Source: 'Nostoc azollae' 0708 (GTDB taxonomy: Bacteria; Cyanobacteriota; Cyanobacteriia; Cyanobacteriales; Nostocaceae). From it: a stretch of 64,000 bases of DNA. Under the pieces are notes generated by a model that was not told the origin of the DNA, did not search any database, and worked only from the letters and a program-made list of their open reading frames with translations. A program made the translations under genes and the position numbers. The DNA lies in the NCBI RefSeq assembly GCF_000196515.1, contig NC_014248.1, positions 2,845,001 through 2,909,000 of the forward strand, in the 5' to 3' direction. Numbering within the stretch: the stretch's first letter is position 1; the number at the start of each line of letters is the position of its first letter. Below, piece after piece: positions 53,736 through 63,685 of the stretch.

Positions 53736-55673
53736 ATGACGAGCAGTTACAGTGCCGATCAGATTCAAGTTCTGGAAGGTCTGGAAGCCGTCCGCAAACG
53801 ACCAGGGATGTACATCGGTACTACAGGTCCGAGAGGACTCCATCATTTAGTTTACGAGGTGGTGGACAACTCTGTAGACGAAGCTTTAGCAGGTCACTGT
53901 ACCCATGTTGAGGTAGATATCAACGCTGATGGTTCGGTGACTGTAACAGATGATGGTCGGGGTATTCCCGTAGATATTCACCCAAAAACCGGCAAATCGG
54001 CTTTAGAAACCGTATTAACGGTACTTCACGCTGGAGGTAAGTTTGGTGGTGGTGGCTATAAAGTTTCTGGAGGTTTACACGGGGTTGGTATTTCTGTAGT
54101 TAACGCCCTGTCTGAGTTTGTGGAAGTTACGGTTTGGCGAGATAATAAGGAGCATCTTCAGCGATATGAACGGAGTTTTCCGGTTACTGAACTGCAAGTA
54201 AAGCCTTATAAAGAACCAAGAACTGGAACTTCTATTACTTTCAAGCCAGATACGCAAATCTTTACTATCAGTATTGAATTTGATTACATTACTTTATCAG
54301 GTCGCTTGCGCGAGTTGGCGTATTTGAATGCTGGTGTCAAAATTATTTTCACCGATCATCGTCTCGAACTCCTCAAAAGCGATACACCAAGGATAGAAAT
54401 TTACGAATACAAGGGTGGTATTAAAGAGTATGTCGCCTACATGAATCGTGAGAAGCAGCCTTTACACGAAGAAATTATTTATGTGCAGGGGGAAAGAAAT
54501 AATGTACAAGTGGAAGTTTCGTTACAATGGTGTACTGATGCTTACACTGACAATGTGCTAGGTTTTGCTAATAATATTCGTACTATTGATGGTGGAACTC
54601 ACTTAGAAGGTTTAAAAGCAGTTTTAACTCGGACATTAAATGCGATCGCTCGCAAGCGGAATAAAATTAAAGAGAATGAATCTAACCTCAGTGGTGAACA
54701 CGTCCGCGAAGGTTTAACTGCAGTTATTTCTGTTAAAGTACCGGATCCTGAATTTGAAGGACAAACGAAAACTAAACTTGGTAATACGGAAGTTCGCGGT
54801 ATCGTTGATTCTTTTGTCGGTGAAGTCCTGACTGAATATCTGGAATTTCACCCCAGTATCGCTGATGCGATTTTAGATAAGGCTATTCAAGCCTTTAAAG
54901 CCGCAGAAGCAGCCCGTCATGCACGGGAGTTAGTCAGACGGAAATCAGTCCTAGAATCTTCTCCTTTACCTGGTAAATTAGCAGATTGCAGTTCCCGTGA
55001 CCCCTCAGAATCTGAGATTTTTATTGTGGAAGGTGATTCAGCGGGTGGAAGCGCCAAACAAGGACGCGATCGCCGGACGCAAGCAATTCTTCCTTTACGT
55101 GGGAAAATATTAAACATCGAAAAAACCGACGACGCAAAAATTTACAAGAACAACGAAGTTCAATCCTTAATTACAGCATTGGGTTTAGGTGTAAAAGGCG
55201 AAGAATTTGATTCTGCGCAATTACGGTACCACCGTATAGTAATAATGACTGATGCTGACGTAGATGGGGCGCACATCCGTACTTTGTTGTTAACTTTCTT
55301 CTATCGGTATAAAAGGGCATTGATTGAACAAGGGTTCATTTATATTGCTTGTCCGCCACTTTACAAAGTGGAACGAGGCAAAAATCATGAATATTGTTAT
55401 AGCGAGCGCGAATTACAACAGCATATCGCTACCTTACCCACCAAAGCTAACTACAATATTCAACGCTTCAAAGGTTTGGGTGAAATGATGCCAGAACAAC
55501 TCTGGACAACTACAATGAACCCAGAAACTCGTAAAATGAAGCAAGTAGAAATTGAAGACGCAGCAGAAGCAGATCGCATTTTCACCATTTTAATGGGCGA
55601 TCGCGTCGCACCCAGGAGGGAATTTATCGAAACCTATGGTTCTAAACTTAACCTTACTGATTTAGATATCTAA
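53736..55673 (+). CDS. gyrB: DNA gyrase subunit B
   Basis: The 645-residue ATPase subunit of gyrase. GHKL motifs: [45 protein letters not shown]. The TOPRIM part has [29 protein letters not shown] and [13 protein letters not shown]. It lacks the insert of the longer E. coli type, giving the short form common to most bacteria. The start is set by conserved [23 protein letters not shown]. Several internal HIP1 sites. Transcribed divergently from miaA. Confidence 0.98.
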   Translation: MTSSYSADQIQVLEGLEAVRKRPGMYIGTTGPRGLHHLVYEVVDNSVDEALAGHCTHVEVDINADGSVTVTDDGRGIPVDIHPKTGKSALETVLTVLHAGGKFGGGGYKVSGGLHGVGISVVNALSEFVEVTVWRDNKEHLQRYERSFPVTELQVKPYKEPRTGTSITFKPDTQIFTISIEFDYITLSGRLRELAYLNAGVKIIFTDHRLELLKSDTPRIEIYEYKGGIKEYVAYMNREKQPLHEEIIYVQGERNNVQVEVSLQWCTDAYTDNVLGFANNIRTIDGGTHLEGLKAVLTRTLNAIARKRNKIKENESNLSGEHVREGLTAVISVKVPDPEFEGQTKTKLGNTEVRGIVDSFVGEVLTEYLEFHPSIADAILDKAIQAFKAAEAARHARELVRRKSVLESSPLPGKLADCSSRDPSESEIFIVEGDSAGGSAKQGRDRRTQAILPLRGKILNIEKTDDAKIYKNNEVQSLITALGLGVKGEEFDSAQLRYHRIVIMTDADVDGAHIRTLLLTFFYRYKRALIEQGFIYIACPPLYKVERGKNHEYCYSERELQQHIATLPTKANYNIQRFKGLGEMMPEQLWTTTMNPETRKMKQVEIEDAAEADRIFTILMGDRVAPRREFIETYGSKLNLTDLDI

Positions 55674-56040
55674 ATATCAGCAAATCACTGTCATCATTTC
55701 TTTAGGCAGGGTGTGGGGTGTAGGGAAATATAGTTTGTCCTAGACCCTAAAAGGTACAAGCCCAGATCCTTCAGGTCGTTCAGGACGCTTCGCGACTTAT
55801 TAATGGAGAATACAAAAATGTAGATCCAGACCCGCAGCGCCAGAAATACAAAGTCCGAATTTGAAACCCCTGATTTTAATGATGGGGTTCCCTACACCCG
55901 AACCCCTACAAACCTTTTATTCCTGCCTTTTGCCTTTTATCTTTTGCCTCCAGCTTTCTTGCAGTATCTCCAATGACAAAATATTTCTCGAATGACAAAA
56001 TATTTCTAGACTGATTAAAATATCGTTGTATACAATAAAA
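55674..56040. other. Gap with short repeats downstream of gyrB
   Basis: This stretch holds ttttgcc heptamers and a tandem 19-bp duplication (aatgacaaaatatttct[c/a]g, 55972-56009). No gene is seen. Confidence 0.55.
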
Positions 56041-56290
56041 ACAGTTTGTCAAGTTGCATAAGGTAGAAATCTCAGCATTGCGCTAATGTGTGAATAAGGC
56101 CGAAATCACAGAAACCTAAATTCATCTGTCAATCGGCTTATTCAGCCACAACCTTAACTCCTTAGTTAAGGTTATCGGCTTAGCATATACAAGGCTTAGT
56201 GCCTGGAAACAAGCACCACCGGTGCACTATTTACCTAGCGGTTAGCCCAGCTTTGCTCTCTCAAAATAACCAATTTATAAACGAATCGTA
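56041..56290 (+). ncRNA. Candidate structured RNA in the sigA leader region
   Basis: Several compact stems lie within 250 bases: aaccttaact / agttaaggtt (perfect 10-bp stem, cctt loop, 56150-56173); taaggccga / tcggctta enclosing a short loop just before it; and gcacc-acc-ggtgc further on. Two copies of atcggctta flank the strong hairpin. No open frame covers the region. It could be a free small RNA or part of a long 5' leader of sigA 600 bp downstream. Strand and ends are unknown. The 6S RNA family is one alternative, not recognised by sequence. Confidence 0.35.
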
Positions 56291-56900
56291 AAAACGGGTG
56301 CATTAGTACTGCTAACTTGAGTTAACATCTAAATCTTCTGTTGCCAGGAAACTATTGTTGTACTTAAAACCTAGAATGTCCCAGGAGCAAGTGTCTACCT
56401 TTTAATCTAATGAGAATGCCACTGCAAAACCAAAAAGTTTTCCACAAGATTTAATGGTGTGACTACCGTTTTTAATGTCTTTTTGATAAAAGTGGCTTCA
56501 CGTTGCTTAATGAGTTCGTAATTAAGACACAAAAATAGTGCAATTTCTGTGAAACAGGCTACAATCGGAACAGTCTTGACAAGTAAATCTCCCAGCAGTC
56601 ATATCTATAAATGTCTGAAGTGGTTAATTTCTTGATTAAGGTGCGTCTGGTTTTCAGCCAGCCAATCAGAAGTTATGTACAACGGCGACAGCGATGAATT
56701 TTACTTTAATTGAGCAAGTTACATCACAGTGATAGTTGCCACTAAAGTAAAAACTCCGCCTCCATATTAGAGGCAAAATCACCGGAAAAATTATAGGTAA
56801 ATTAGCCAAAAGCCTATTTCCGGTAAACAAATAGCTCGATCAAAAGAGCAGTAACCACATCTTGAGTAATTGATTCTGCAAGGAGCATGAGGAACGCGGC
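56291..56900. other. Long region upstream of sigA
   Basis: No ORF or repeat array is seen. The ribosome-binding site aaggag lies 20 bases before the sigA ATG. The unusually long non-coding stretch after gyrB suggests several promoters or a long leader. Confidence 0.45.
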
Positions 56901-58073
56901 ATGAACCAGGCTAACAACGTACTCGACAGCATTTATCAGCCTGACCTAGAAATGATAAATCCGCCTGAGATCGAAGAAGAACTCTTATTGATTGAGGATG
57001 AAGAGGACTTATTGCTTACCGATGATGGCGAAATTGATGATTTTTTAGAGCCTCAGTCTGATGAGGACGACGCAAAGTCTGGAAAAGCCGCTAAATCGCG
57101 TCGTCGGACACAAAGCAAGAAAAAGCACTATACTGAAGACTCGATTCGTCTTTATCTGCAAGAAATTGGTCGTATTCGTCTATTACGAGCAGATGAAGAA
57201 ATAGAATTGGCGCGGAAAATTGCGGATTTACTGGAATTGGAAAGGGTGCGGGATCGACTGTACGAACAGTTAGAACGCGAACCCCAATTTAAGGAATGGG
57301 CAGAAGCGGTACAATTGCCATTACCTACCTTCCGTTATCGCCTGCACGTTGGTCGCAGAGCGAAAGATAAAATGGTACAGTCGAACCTACGACTTGTGGT
57401 TTCAATTGCCAAAAAATATATGAATCGTGGCTTGTCTTTCCAAGACTTGATTCAAGAAGGTAGTCTGGGCTTGATTCGGGCTGCTGAAAAGTTCGACCAC
57501 GAAAAAGGTTATAAGTTTTCTACCTACGCTACATGGTGGATTCGGCAGGCAATTACTAGAGCGATCGCTGATCAATCTCGCACTATTCGTCTACCTGTTC
57601 ATCTCTACGAGACGATATCACGAATCAAGAAAACTACCAAACTTTTATCTCAAGAAATGGGTCGCAAACCCACAGAAGAAGAAATTGCAACTCGTATGGA
57701 AATGACCATCGAGAAACTGCGGTTTATTGCTAAATCTGCCCAGTTGCCAATTTCATTAGAAACACCTATTGGTAAAGAAGAAGATTCCCGTTTGGGTGAT
57801 TTTATCGAATCTGATGGAGAAACACCAGAAGATCAAGTTTCTAAAAATCTTCTCCGCGAAGACCTAGAAAAAGTCCTTGATAGTCTCAGCCCCCGTGAAC
57901 GAGATGTTCTTAGACTCCGCTATGGTCTAGATGACGGTCGAATGAAAACCCTCGAAGAAATCGGTCAGATTTTCAACGTTACCCGCGAAAGAATTCGCCA
58001 AATTGAGGCTAAGGCACTACGCAAATTACGCCACCCCAATCGTAACAGCGTCCTCAAAGAATACATTCGTTAA
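56901..58073 (+). CDS. sigA: Principal RNA polymerase sigma factor SigA
   Basis: The 390-residue group 1 sigma factor has an acidic N-terminus ([20 protein letters not shown]) and region 1.2 [15 protein letters not shown]. Regions 2.1-2.4 include [29 protein letters not shown] and [19 protein letters not shown]. Regions 3-4 end at [29 protein letters not shown]. It directs housekeeping transcription including photosynthesis genes. Length matches cyanobacterial SigA (RpoD1). Its own terminator follows. It probably has several promoters in the long upstream region. Confidence 0.97.
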   Translation: MNQANNVLDSIYQPDLEMINPPEIEEELLLIEDEEDLLLTDDGEIDDFLEPQSDEDDAKSGKAAKSRRRTQSKKKHYTEDSIRLYLQEIGRIRLLRADEEIELARKIADLLELERVRDRLYEQLEREPQFKEWAEAVQLPLPTFRYRLHVGRRAKDKMVQSNLRLVVSIAKKYMNRGLSFQDLIQEGSLGLIRAAEKFDHEKGYKFSTYATWWIRQAITRAIADQSRTIRLPVHLYETISRIKKTTKLLSQEMGRKPTEEEIATRMEMTIEKLRFIAKSAQLPISLETPIGKEEDSRLGDFIESDGETPEDQVSKNLLREDLEKVLDSLSPRERDVLRLRYGLDDGRMKTLEEIGQIFNVTRERIRQIEAKALRKLRHPNRNSVLKEYIR

Positions 58074-58124
58074 TTGGTCAGTGGTAAGTTGTGGTCAAAA
58101 TAAGTAACTGATAATTGAATAAAG

Positions 58125-58158
58125 AACCTGGTAGTGTTAGTTAACTGCCAGGTTTTTT
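58125..58158 (+). terminator. sigA: Terminator of sigA
   Basis: Stem aacctggtag / ctgccaggtt with a 10-nt loop, followed by TTTT. It lies 51 bases after the stop codon. Confidence 0.88.
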
Positions 58159-58193
58159 AGTTTACAGACGATCTTTATTTTGTGTCTCAAAAT

Positions 58194-58382
58194 TTACAGA
58201 ATACCCCAGAAATGTAGGAAGCCTTGGCCAGAAAACAACTCAATTAAAGCGGCTGCTAAAAAGCCAATCATTGCCAAACGACCATTCCAAATTTCTGCTT
58301 GTGGGGTAAATCCCCAACGCCAGCCGTTGCGGTCTTCAGGTATGGAAGTCATAGTTCTTGTTGCGTTAATCATGGTTCGCAC
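58194..58382 (-). CDS. hli: High-light-inducible protein (Hlip / CAB-like)
   Basis: A 62-residue protein with one membrane helix. The chlorophyll-binding signature ExxNGRxAMIGF is present as [23 protein letters not shown]. These thylakoid proteins bind chlorophyll and carotenoid and dissipate excess energy, and are induced by high light. The start may be the second Met (MINATRT). It is convergent with sigA and monocistronic. Confidence 0.93.
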   Translation of the reverse strand: MRTMINATRTMTSIPEDRNGWRWGFTPQAEIWNGRLAMIGFLAAALIELFSGQGFLHFWGIL

Positions 58383-58622
58383 TCCAATTAGGTTTTACTA
58401 AACTTTATTGCTTTATGTAAACTAATATAACAAATATTTTCATAAATGCAACATTAGTTAATCTTTCGGGATATGTAATTATTATTACAAGTGATGAATA
58501 CATATACATAATAAAAAGCTCTTAATTGTCTCCTTAGAGAGATAAAATTCGCAGTCAAATAAGCATCTCTGAGATCCTGTGAAAACTGTGAATGAAATTG
58601 ACAACTCAAGAGGATTTAGACA
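58383..58622. other. hli promoter region and AT-rich gap
   Basis: AT-rich. No repeat array. Likely contains the light-responsive hli promoter, but no element was identified with confidence. Confidence 0.35.
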
Positions 58623-58994
58623 ATGAAAAAAATGATAGTTACTTTCTTTGTTCTTTTCTCTAGGACAAGAACAAGCATTAGCTCAAGACTATATCAAATC
58701 AATCAATCAGGGTCTCAGTACGGTAGCTCTTGGTCTTTATGAAAAATCGTGCGCTACAATACAATGAATTTTTCAAGTGGCCTAATCACAAAAGATGTCA
58801 AATACAACTGCTGTGTTCCATCTGTCACTATCCGTATCAACGGAAATGATTGGAACAATCTGGTTGGTCAAGGAAAGCTTGATGGACTCAGATATGAAAA
58901 GTTTTATGTCAAAGACTCTACTTATACTTTGAGCTTGAGAAAGGTTATAGGTACTGCACCTCAAAGTATCGCCGGTGAAGATTTCTTCAAATAA
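58623..58994 (+). pseudogene. Small secreted protein, frameshifted
   Basis: MKKMIVTFFVLFS begins a signal peptide in one frame. The next frame gives LGQEQALAQDYIKSINQGLSTVALGLYEKSCATIQ, where ALAQ looks like the cleavage site. A third frame gives TKDVKYNCCVPSVTIRINGNDWNNL and DGLRYEKFYVKDSTYTLSLRK to a stop. The pieces together look like one exported protein of about 115 residues with two frameshifts. Family not recognised. An alternative is that the last 81 codons (from 58749) form an unrelated small gene. Confidence 0.5.
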
Positions 58995-59070
58995 GCCAGA
59001 TTATCAACTATTTTTAAACTTGATTTTTTAGGGACATAACAATGTTAGTTATGTCCCTAGTTTGTTGAAA

Positions 59071-61578
59071 CTACACTCCCACTTCAACAACAGTAATAAT
59101 TTTCTCATCTCGGTTGAGTTGCAAGACACTTTCACCTTTCGCATCTCTGTCTAAGATTGGTACTGTGTCTACAGGTATTCGCACCACTCGCTCTTTATTG
59201 CTAACTAGCGCCACTTCTACACCTGGGGTGGCGCGTACCATACCAGCTAAGTTGTCAGTTTTATTATGGAATTTCAGCATTTGGATACCCAAATCACCGC
59301 GATTAGCTGCCCTTAAATTACTGGCTGGTATGCGTTTAGCATATCCTTCTTGAGTAACAAGCAATAACTGGTCATCTTTGCCAACAGTTGCACAGCCAAC
59401 CATTTGCTGATTTTTCAATAGCCGGAATGCTTGTAAACCCATCGCTGCACGACCCATAATTGGTAATTGTTCTTCATTGACTGCAAACCGCAACAGGCGA
59501 CCGCTAGAACTAGCTAAAATCAGATGCTGACCTGTGGTTGTGAACTGGGTAAAAGATAATTCATCGTCATCTTTAAGTTTTAAAATCGTGATCCCGCGCC
59601 GACTGAGGTTTGCAAATTCTTCCATAGATAGGCGCTTAATCCGCCCTTGTTTAGTCAGGAGAAGCATTTGAGACCTTTCTGGTGTTTCTGGCAACACAAA
59701 GCGGTTGACAACACCTTCTACATTGCCTTGTGCCGTACTAGTAAGCATGGTAATTAATGGAGTTCCCCGTGGAGAACGTCCAGTGATGGCGGGAATGTCT
59801 CCTACTTTGACTGGGTAAACTTTGCCTCCAGTATTCAGGATTAGCAAATCTTTCTCAGTGTCAGTTAACTCAGTTTGAATAATGAAGTCGTTTTCATGCA
59901 AACCGTTTTCTGCTTTCGGCTTTTTTCCTGTGGGGGAGAGACGACGCACATAACCACGCTGGGTAAATTCGAGAATTGCTTCTTCTGGAGGCTGTTCCGA
60001 TTTTGGCGTTTGGAGTTTGGATTTTGGATTGTCCTCTGTTTCTGTTGTTCCTTTTTCTGATTTGATGGGGGTTTCGTTGATCGCTAAAATTTTGGTGCGT
60101 CGAGGGTCGCTGTATTTGCGTTTGAGACTTCGCAAGTCTTTTTTCAATGCTTTTAGTAATTCCCGTCTGTCTTCGAGTAATCTCCGCAATGAGGTAATTT
60201 GCTCGTTGAGGCTGTCAAATTCCTGTTGCAAATTTTGCTGTTCTAAGCTGGTAAGGCGGCGTAATGGCATGGACAAAATTGCATCCGCTTGCACTTCGCT
60301 CAAATCGAGTTGGCGACAAAGGTTCATTTTTGCTGTACTGCCATCAGCTGCTTGGCGTAAAATGGCTATTACTTCATCTAGCTTAGATAAAGCTTTCAAT
60401 AAGCCAGCAACAAGGTTTACTCGGTTTTCAGCTTTGCCTAGTTCGTAACTGTAGCGACGGTTGAGGGTATGTTCTCGGAAGTTGAGAAATTCTTGCAACG
60501 TCTGCCGCAGGCTTAACTGACGGGGTTGTCCTTCTACTAAAGCCAAAAGAATCGCCCCAAAGGTTGTTTGTAAGGCGGTTTGATGATACAAGTGCTGGAG
60601 AATTTCTTGGGGGTTTGTGTCGCGCTTGAGTTCAATGACTACTCGCATTCCCTCGCGATCGCTCTCATCCCGCAAATCAGAAATTCCTTGTAAACGCCCT
60701 TGATTGACTAAATCCGCTACTTTTTCAATCCAACCCGCTTTATTCACCTGATAGGGCAGTTCTGTAATGATAATTGCTGTCCGGCGCTTACTTCCCTTAG
60801 TGGGTAGCATTTCTTCTAGAGTTGCCACACCCCGCAATACAATTCCGCCTTTTCCGGTGGTATATGCTTCCCGAATTCCTGAATTACCGACGATTTCCCC
60901 ACCTGTAGGAAAGTCTGGACCGGGAATGATCTCGAATAACTTTTCATCCGTCAAATCTGGATTGTCAATTAAAACTATTAAGCCATCAACTACTTCTCCT
61001 AAGTTGTGCGGTGGAATATTGGTCGCCATTCCCACAGCGATACCAGCACAGCCATTGAGTAAGAGGAATGGTAACTGAGCAGGTAATACTGTTGGTTCTT
61101 GTTGGGAATTATCGAAGTTGCCAATAAATTCGACAGTTTCTTCACCAATTTCCGTCAACATTCCTTCATGACCAACTGGAGCGAGGCGCGTTTCTGTGTA
61201 ACGCATTGCTGCTGGTGGGTCATTATCAACGCTGCCAAAGTTACCATGTCCTGCCAATAAGGGGTAACGGCTGGAAAACTCCTGCACAAGTCTGACTAAG
61301 GCATCATAAACTGACTGATCTCCGTGAGGATGGTACTTACCTAATACGTCGCCAACTACACGGGCGCATTTTCTATAGGGTCTGTCTGGTGTTAAGCCGA
61401 GTTCGTGCATGGCATATAAAATCCGCCGATGCACGGGCTTTAAGCCATCGCGCACATCTGGTAAGGCTCGCCCGACTATCACACTCATGGCATATTCTAG
61501 GTAAGACCGTTGCATCTCGGTGTGCAGGGCTGTTGTGATGACCTGTCCTGTTGAGAGCAGGTTTAACTGTTTTGCCAT
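59071..61578 (-). CDS. Type II topoisomerase subunit A (GyrA/ParC type)
   Basis: An 835-residue DNA-cleaving subunit. The winged-helix active-site region has [21 protein letters not shown]. The catalytic Tyr is in AMRYTETRL, and the quinolone-region residues lie in [16 protein letters not shown]. The coiled-coil and gate follow, then six C-terminal propeller blades ([37 protein letters not shown]). No QRRGGKG GyrA-box is visible in the first blade (it reads [11 protein letters not shown]), so this may be ParC-like or a second GyrA. A low-complexity linker ([13 protein letters not shown]) resembles translated intergenic repeat. Overall family certain, subtype not. Confidence 0.9.
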   Translation of the reverse strand: MAKQLNLLSTGQVITTALHTEMQRSYLEYAMSVIVGRALPDVRDGLKPVHRRILYAMHELGLTPDRPYRKCARVVGDVLGKYHPHGDQSVYDALVRLVQEFSSRYPLLAGHGNFGSVDNDPPAAMRYTETRLAPVGHEGMLTEIGEETVEFIGNFDNSQQEPTVLPAQLPFLLLNGCAGIAVGMATNIPPHNLGEVVDGLIVLIDNPDLTDEKLFEIIPGPDFPTGGEIVGNSGIREAYTTGKGGIVLRGVATLEEMLPTKGSKRRTAIIITELPYQVNKAGWIEKVADLVNQGRLQGISDLRDESDREGMRVVIELKRDTNPQEILQHLYHQTALQTTFGAILLALVEGQPRQLSLRQTLQEFLNFREHTLNRRYSYELGKAENRVNLVAGLLKALSKLDEVIAILRQAADGSTAKMNLCRQLDLSEVQADAILSMPLRRLTSLEQQNLQQEFDSLNEQITSLRRLLEDRRELLKALKKDLRSLKRKYSDPRRTKILAINETPIKSEKGTTETEDNPKSKLQTPKSEQPPEEAILEFTQRGYVRRLSPTGKKPKAENGLHENDFIIQTELTDTEKDLLILNTGGKVYPVKVGDIPAITGRSPRGTPLITMLTSTAQGNVEGVVNRFVLPETPERSQMLLLTKQGRIKRLSMEEFANLSRRGITILKLKDDDELSFTQFTTTGQHLILASSSGRLLRFAVNEEQLPIMGRAAMGLQAFRLLKNQQMVGCATVGKDDQLLLVTQEGYAKRIPASNLRAANRGDLGIQMLKFHNKTDNLAGMVRATPGVEVALVSNKERVVRIPVDTVPILDRDAKGESVLQLNRDEKIITVVEVGV

Positions 61579-61956
61579 GAAGCTCTTTTCCCTGAATTTT
61601 AACTACACAAAAGTCTCTGAAACTTAACACTGTAGGAACCACAGCTTAACGGATGAAATAGCAATACTTACACAATTTTGATCCTCAGAGGATAAAAAAC
61701 ACTATCCTTAATGCTGGGGATTTATAATTGATCATTCAATCGAAAATTAGACGCCCGTTTTGATCAATCGCTAATCTGTTATACATTTAATTTACATACA
61801 CTCCTCGTTGATGATGGTGTTCTTTATTGGTTTTTTTATCTGGAATCGGGGATTTTTCAGTGTTCATGCACAAATAATACATGAGCATAGTGTTCTCTAG
61901 GTATGTTTTAAATTACTTGATTTCCCTCACACTTCACTTATTTAAGTTAAATTCTC
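61579..61956. other. Divergent promoter region
   Basis: AT-rich, no ORF, no array. Contains the promoters of the topoisomerase and response-regulator genes. Confidence 0.4.
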
Positions 61957-62361
61957 ATGAGAACTGTTTTAATTGTCGAAGATGATCTGATTAATGCTCG
62001 TGTTTTTTCCAAGATTCTGACCAAGCGGGGTGGCTTGGGGGTAAAACACACGGAGGATGTGGAAGAAGTCATGAAAATTGCCCAAGCGGGAGAGGCTGAC
62101 TTGATTTTAATGGATGTTTCTCTGTCACGCAGTATGTATCACGGTAAGTCTGTTGATGGAATAAAAATCACACAAATGTTAAAATCTGATCCGCAAACAG
62201 CCGAGTTACCTGTAATTTTAGTAACTGCACACGCAATGGAAGGCGATCGCGAGAACTTTCTTAAGCAAAGTGGTGCTGATGGCTACATCTCAAAACCAGT
62301 TGTTGATCATCAACTATTTGTTGACCAGATCGTGGCACTTCTACCCAAAAATGAACCCTGA
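61957..62361 (+). CDS. Single-domain response regulator (CheY-like)
   Basis: A 134-residue receiver domain. The acidic pair lies in LIVEDDLINARVF, the phospho-acceptor Asp in LILMDVSLSRS (about D52), the Thr in LVTAHAM and the Lys in ISKPV. No output domain, so it acts through protein contact, as in phosphorelays or motility control. The start MRTVLIVEDD is the only likely one. It has one internal HIP1 site. No kinase gene is adjacent. Confidence 0.92.
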   Translation: MRTVLIVEDDLINARVFSKILTKRGGLGVKHTEDVEEVMKIAQAGEADLILMDVSLSRSMYHGKSVDGIKITQMLKSDPQTAELPVILVTAHAMEGDRENFLKQSGADGYISKPVVDHQLFVDQIVALLPKNEP

Positions 62362-62548
62362 CAATTGACGACTGATCTCAACAAAGTTCACCCAATAAAA
62401 AATATGTTAAATATTTTGGGCTACTTATTATGACTCTACAGAATCTATGTACTATAGATGGGTGAAATTAGGCAAATATTTGAGTAGTCAACTGGTAATG
62501 GTAAATTTAACTACCAATTACCAGTTTCCCGTACTCCTACTGTGCAGG
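62362..62548. other. Short non-coding gap
   Basis: It holds a ggtaatg/accaatt pair (ctggtaatggt ... aaccagtt-like) that may form a terminator-like stem between the two convergent genes. Confidence 0.35.
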
Positions 62549-63442
62549 TTATCGACTTGGGATTAATATACCTTCTTGGGGATATAGGGCTGATTGAATC
62601 CGGGGTAGTTCTAGGAATTTTTTTGTGTCCACCAGCAAGCGTGTACCCCAGAGGTTTTGTTTAAGAAACTCTAAGTCTGCATAGCGTTGGTCTATGCGAA
62701 TTGCCGCTTCTCCCATTGCTAAACCTTGTTTTTGGTCGCCAGTAGTGTAAAGTGCTACGGCAAGTGCTAATAAAGGTTCTGGGGCTTGTTTATCAATAGC
62801 TACTGATTCCTGCCATTGCTGAATCGCACCTTGAACATCACCCTGTTCATATTTGATTAAACCGATGTTGTTAATTGCAGGCCAGAATTTCTTATCTTGG
62901 GAAATAGCTTGATTAAATTGAGCGATCGCATCTGGTAAACGACCTAACTTATAATAAGCATTACCCAAATCAAACAAGCCTTCTTGGTCATTGGGTTTTA
63001 ACTTCAACCCTGTTTGGTAATGTTCTGCTGAAGCCTGGTAATTTTCCTTTTGGAAATTAGCTGAACCCAACGCAAACAAAATATCAGCATTTTTGGGATT
63101 AAGCGTCTGGGCTTTTTGCAATGCAGTAATTGCTGCATCAAACTCTTTAGTTTGTAAATGTAATCCACCTAACAGCAACCATACTTTATCATTTTGAGGA
63201 GCTAGTTGAGTAGCCAGTCTCGCTCTTGGCAAAGCTAAATCAATTTGTTGAAACTGTGCTAATTGAGCCGCTTCTTGGGCCAAGGTCAACCCCTGCTTCT
63301 CCAACTTTGCTGTATCAAGTTGCACTGTATGAGGTATAAGCGCCTGCGCGTTAACTGCTTTTGGCAGATTCCACAAACTACAGACAACTATAAGACAAAT
63401 TAAATGAAGGTGTTTTGGCACACTACCGCCTCTTAACCACAA
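62549..63442 (-). CDS. Secreted TPR-repeat protein
   Basis: A 297-residue protein with a signal peptide (LHLICLIVVCSLWNLPKAVNAQA, cleavage after NAQA). About six TPR units follow from residue 50 to 265: VWLLLGGLHLQTKEFDAAITALQKAQTLNPKN, ADILFALGSANFQKENYQASAEHYQTGLKLKPND and others, each with the W/L-G-Y-A-F-A-P pattern. It should act in the periplasm as a protein-binding scaffold. The start may be GTG (VPKHLHLICL) at 63423 rather than ATG MWLRGG. Confidence 0.85.
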   Translation of the reverse strand: MWLRGGSVPKHLHLICLIVVCSLWNLPKAVNAQALIPHTVQLDTAKLEKQGLTLAQEAAQLAQFQQIDLALPRARLATQLAPQNDKVWLLLGGLHLQTKEFDAAITALQKAQTLNPKNADILFALGSANFQKENYQASAEHYQTGLKLKPNDQEGLFDLGNAYYKLGRLPDAIAQFNQAISQDKKFWPAINNIGLIKYEQGDVQGAIQQWQESVAIDKQAPEPLLALAVALYTTGDQKQGLAMGEAAIRIDQRYADLEFLKQNLWGTRLLVDTKKFLELPRIQSALYPQEGILIPSR

Positions 63443-63662
63443 ATCGAAGAATCTTTCAGATAGCTTAAACCATCTCTGCTCAAGACAAAATGTAAACTTT
63501 ACAGTAGTTATTGCTTGCTACATAAATTACAAGGGAGTGGAGTTCAGGAATCAGGAGGAATAAATTATTATCGCCACCTCCCCCATCTCCCTCATCTTCC
63601 CCACTAAGTCCCCAGTCTCCACACCCCTAATTCTTAATATTAGCATTAAAAATTAGTAAATT
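63443..63662. other. Divergent gap with repeat units
   Basis: Holds cctcccc/ctccctc-type and caggagg units, then the palindrome preceding the TetR gene. Confidence 0.5.
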
Positions 63663-63684
63663 AATAAGTGAATACACACTTATT
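63663..63684 (+). promoter_or_regulatory. Palindromic operator of the TetR-family gene
   Basis: Perfect inverted repeat aataagtg-N6-cacttatt ending 2 bases before the TetR-family ATG. TetR regulators usually bind such sites upstream of their own gene, so autoregulation is likely. Confidence 0.7.
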
Positions 63685-63685
63685 T

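Noticed and set aside
56041-56290. tRNA or rRNA gene in the sigA upstream region
   Set aside because: No cloverleaf with a T-loop (gttcgaatc-like) or rRNA sequence is present. No tRNA was recognised anywhere in the window.
59875-60448. Two plus-strand frames within the topoisomerase gene
   Set aside because: Antisense shadows of a strongly conserved coding sequence.
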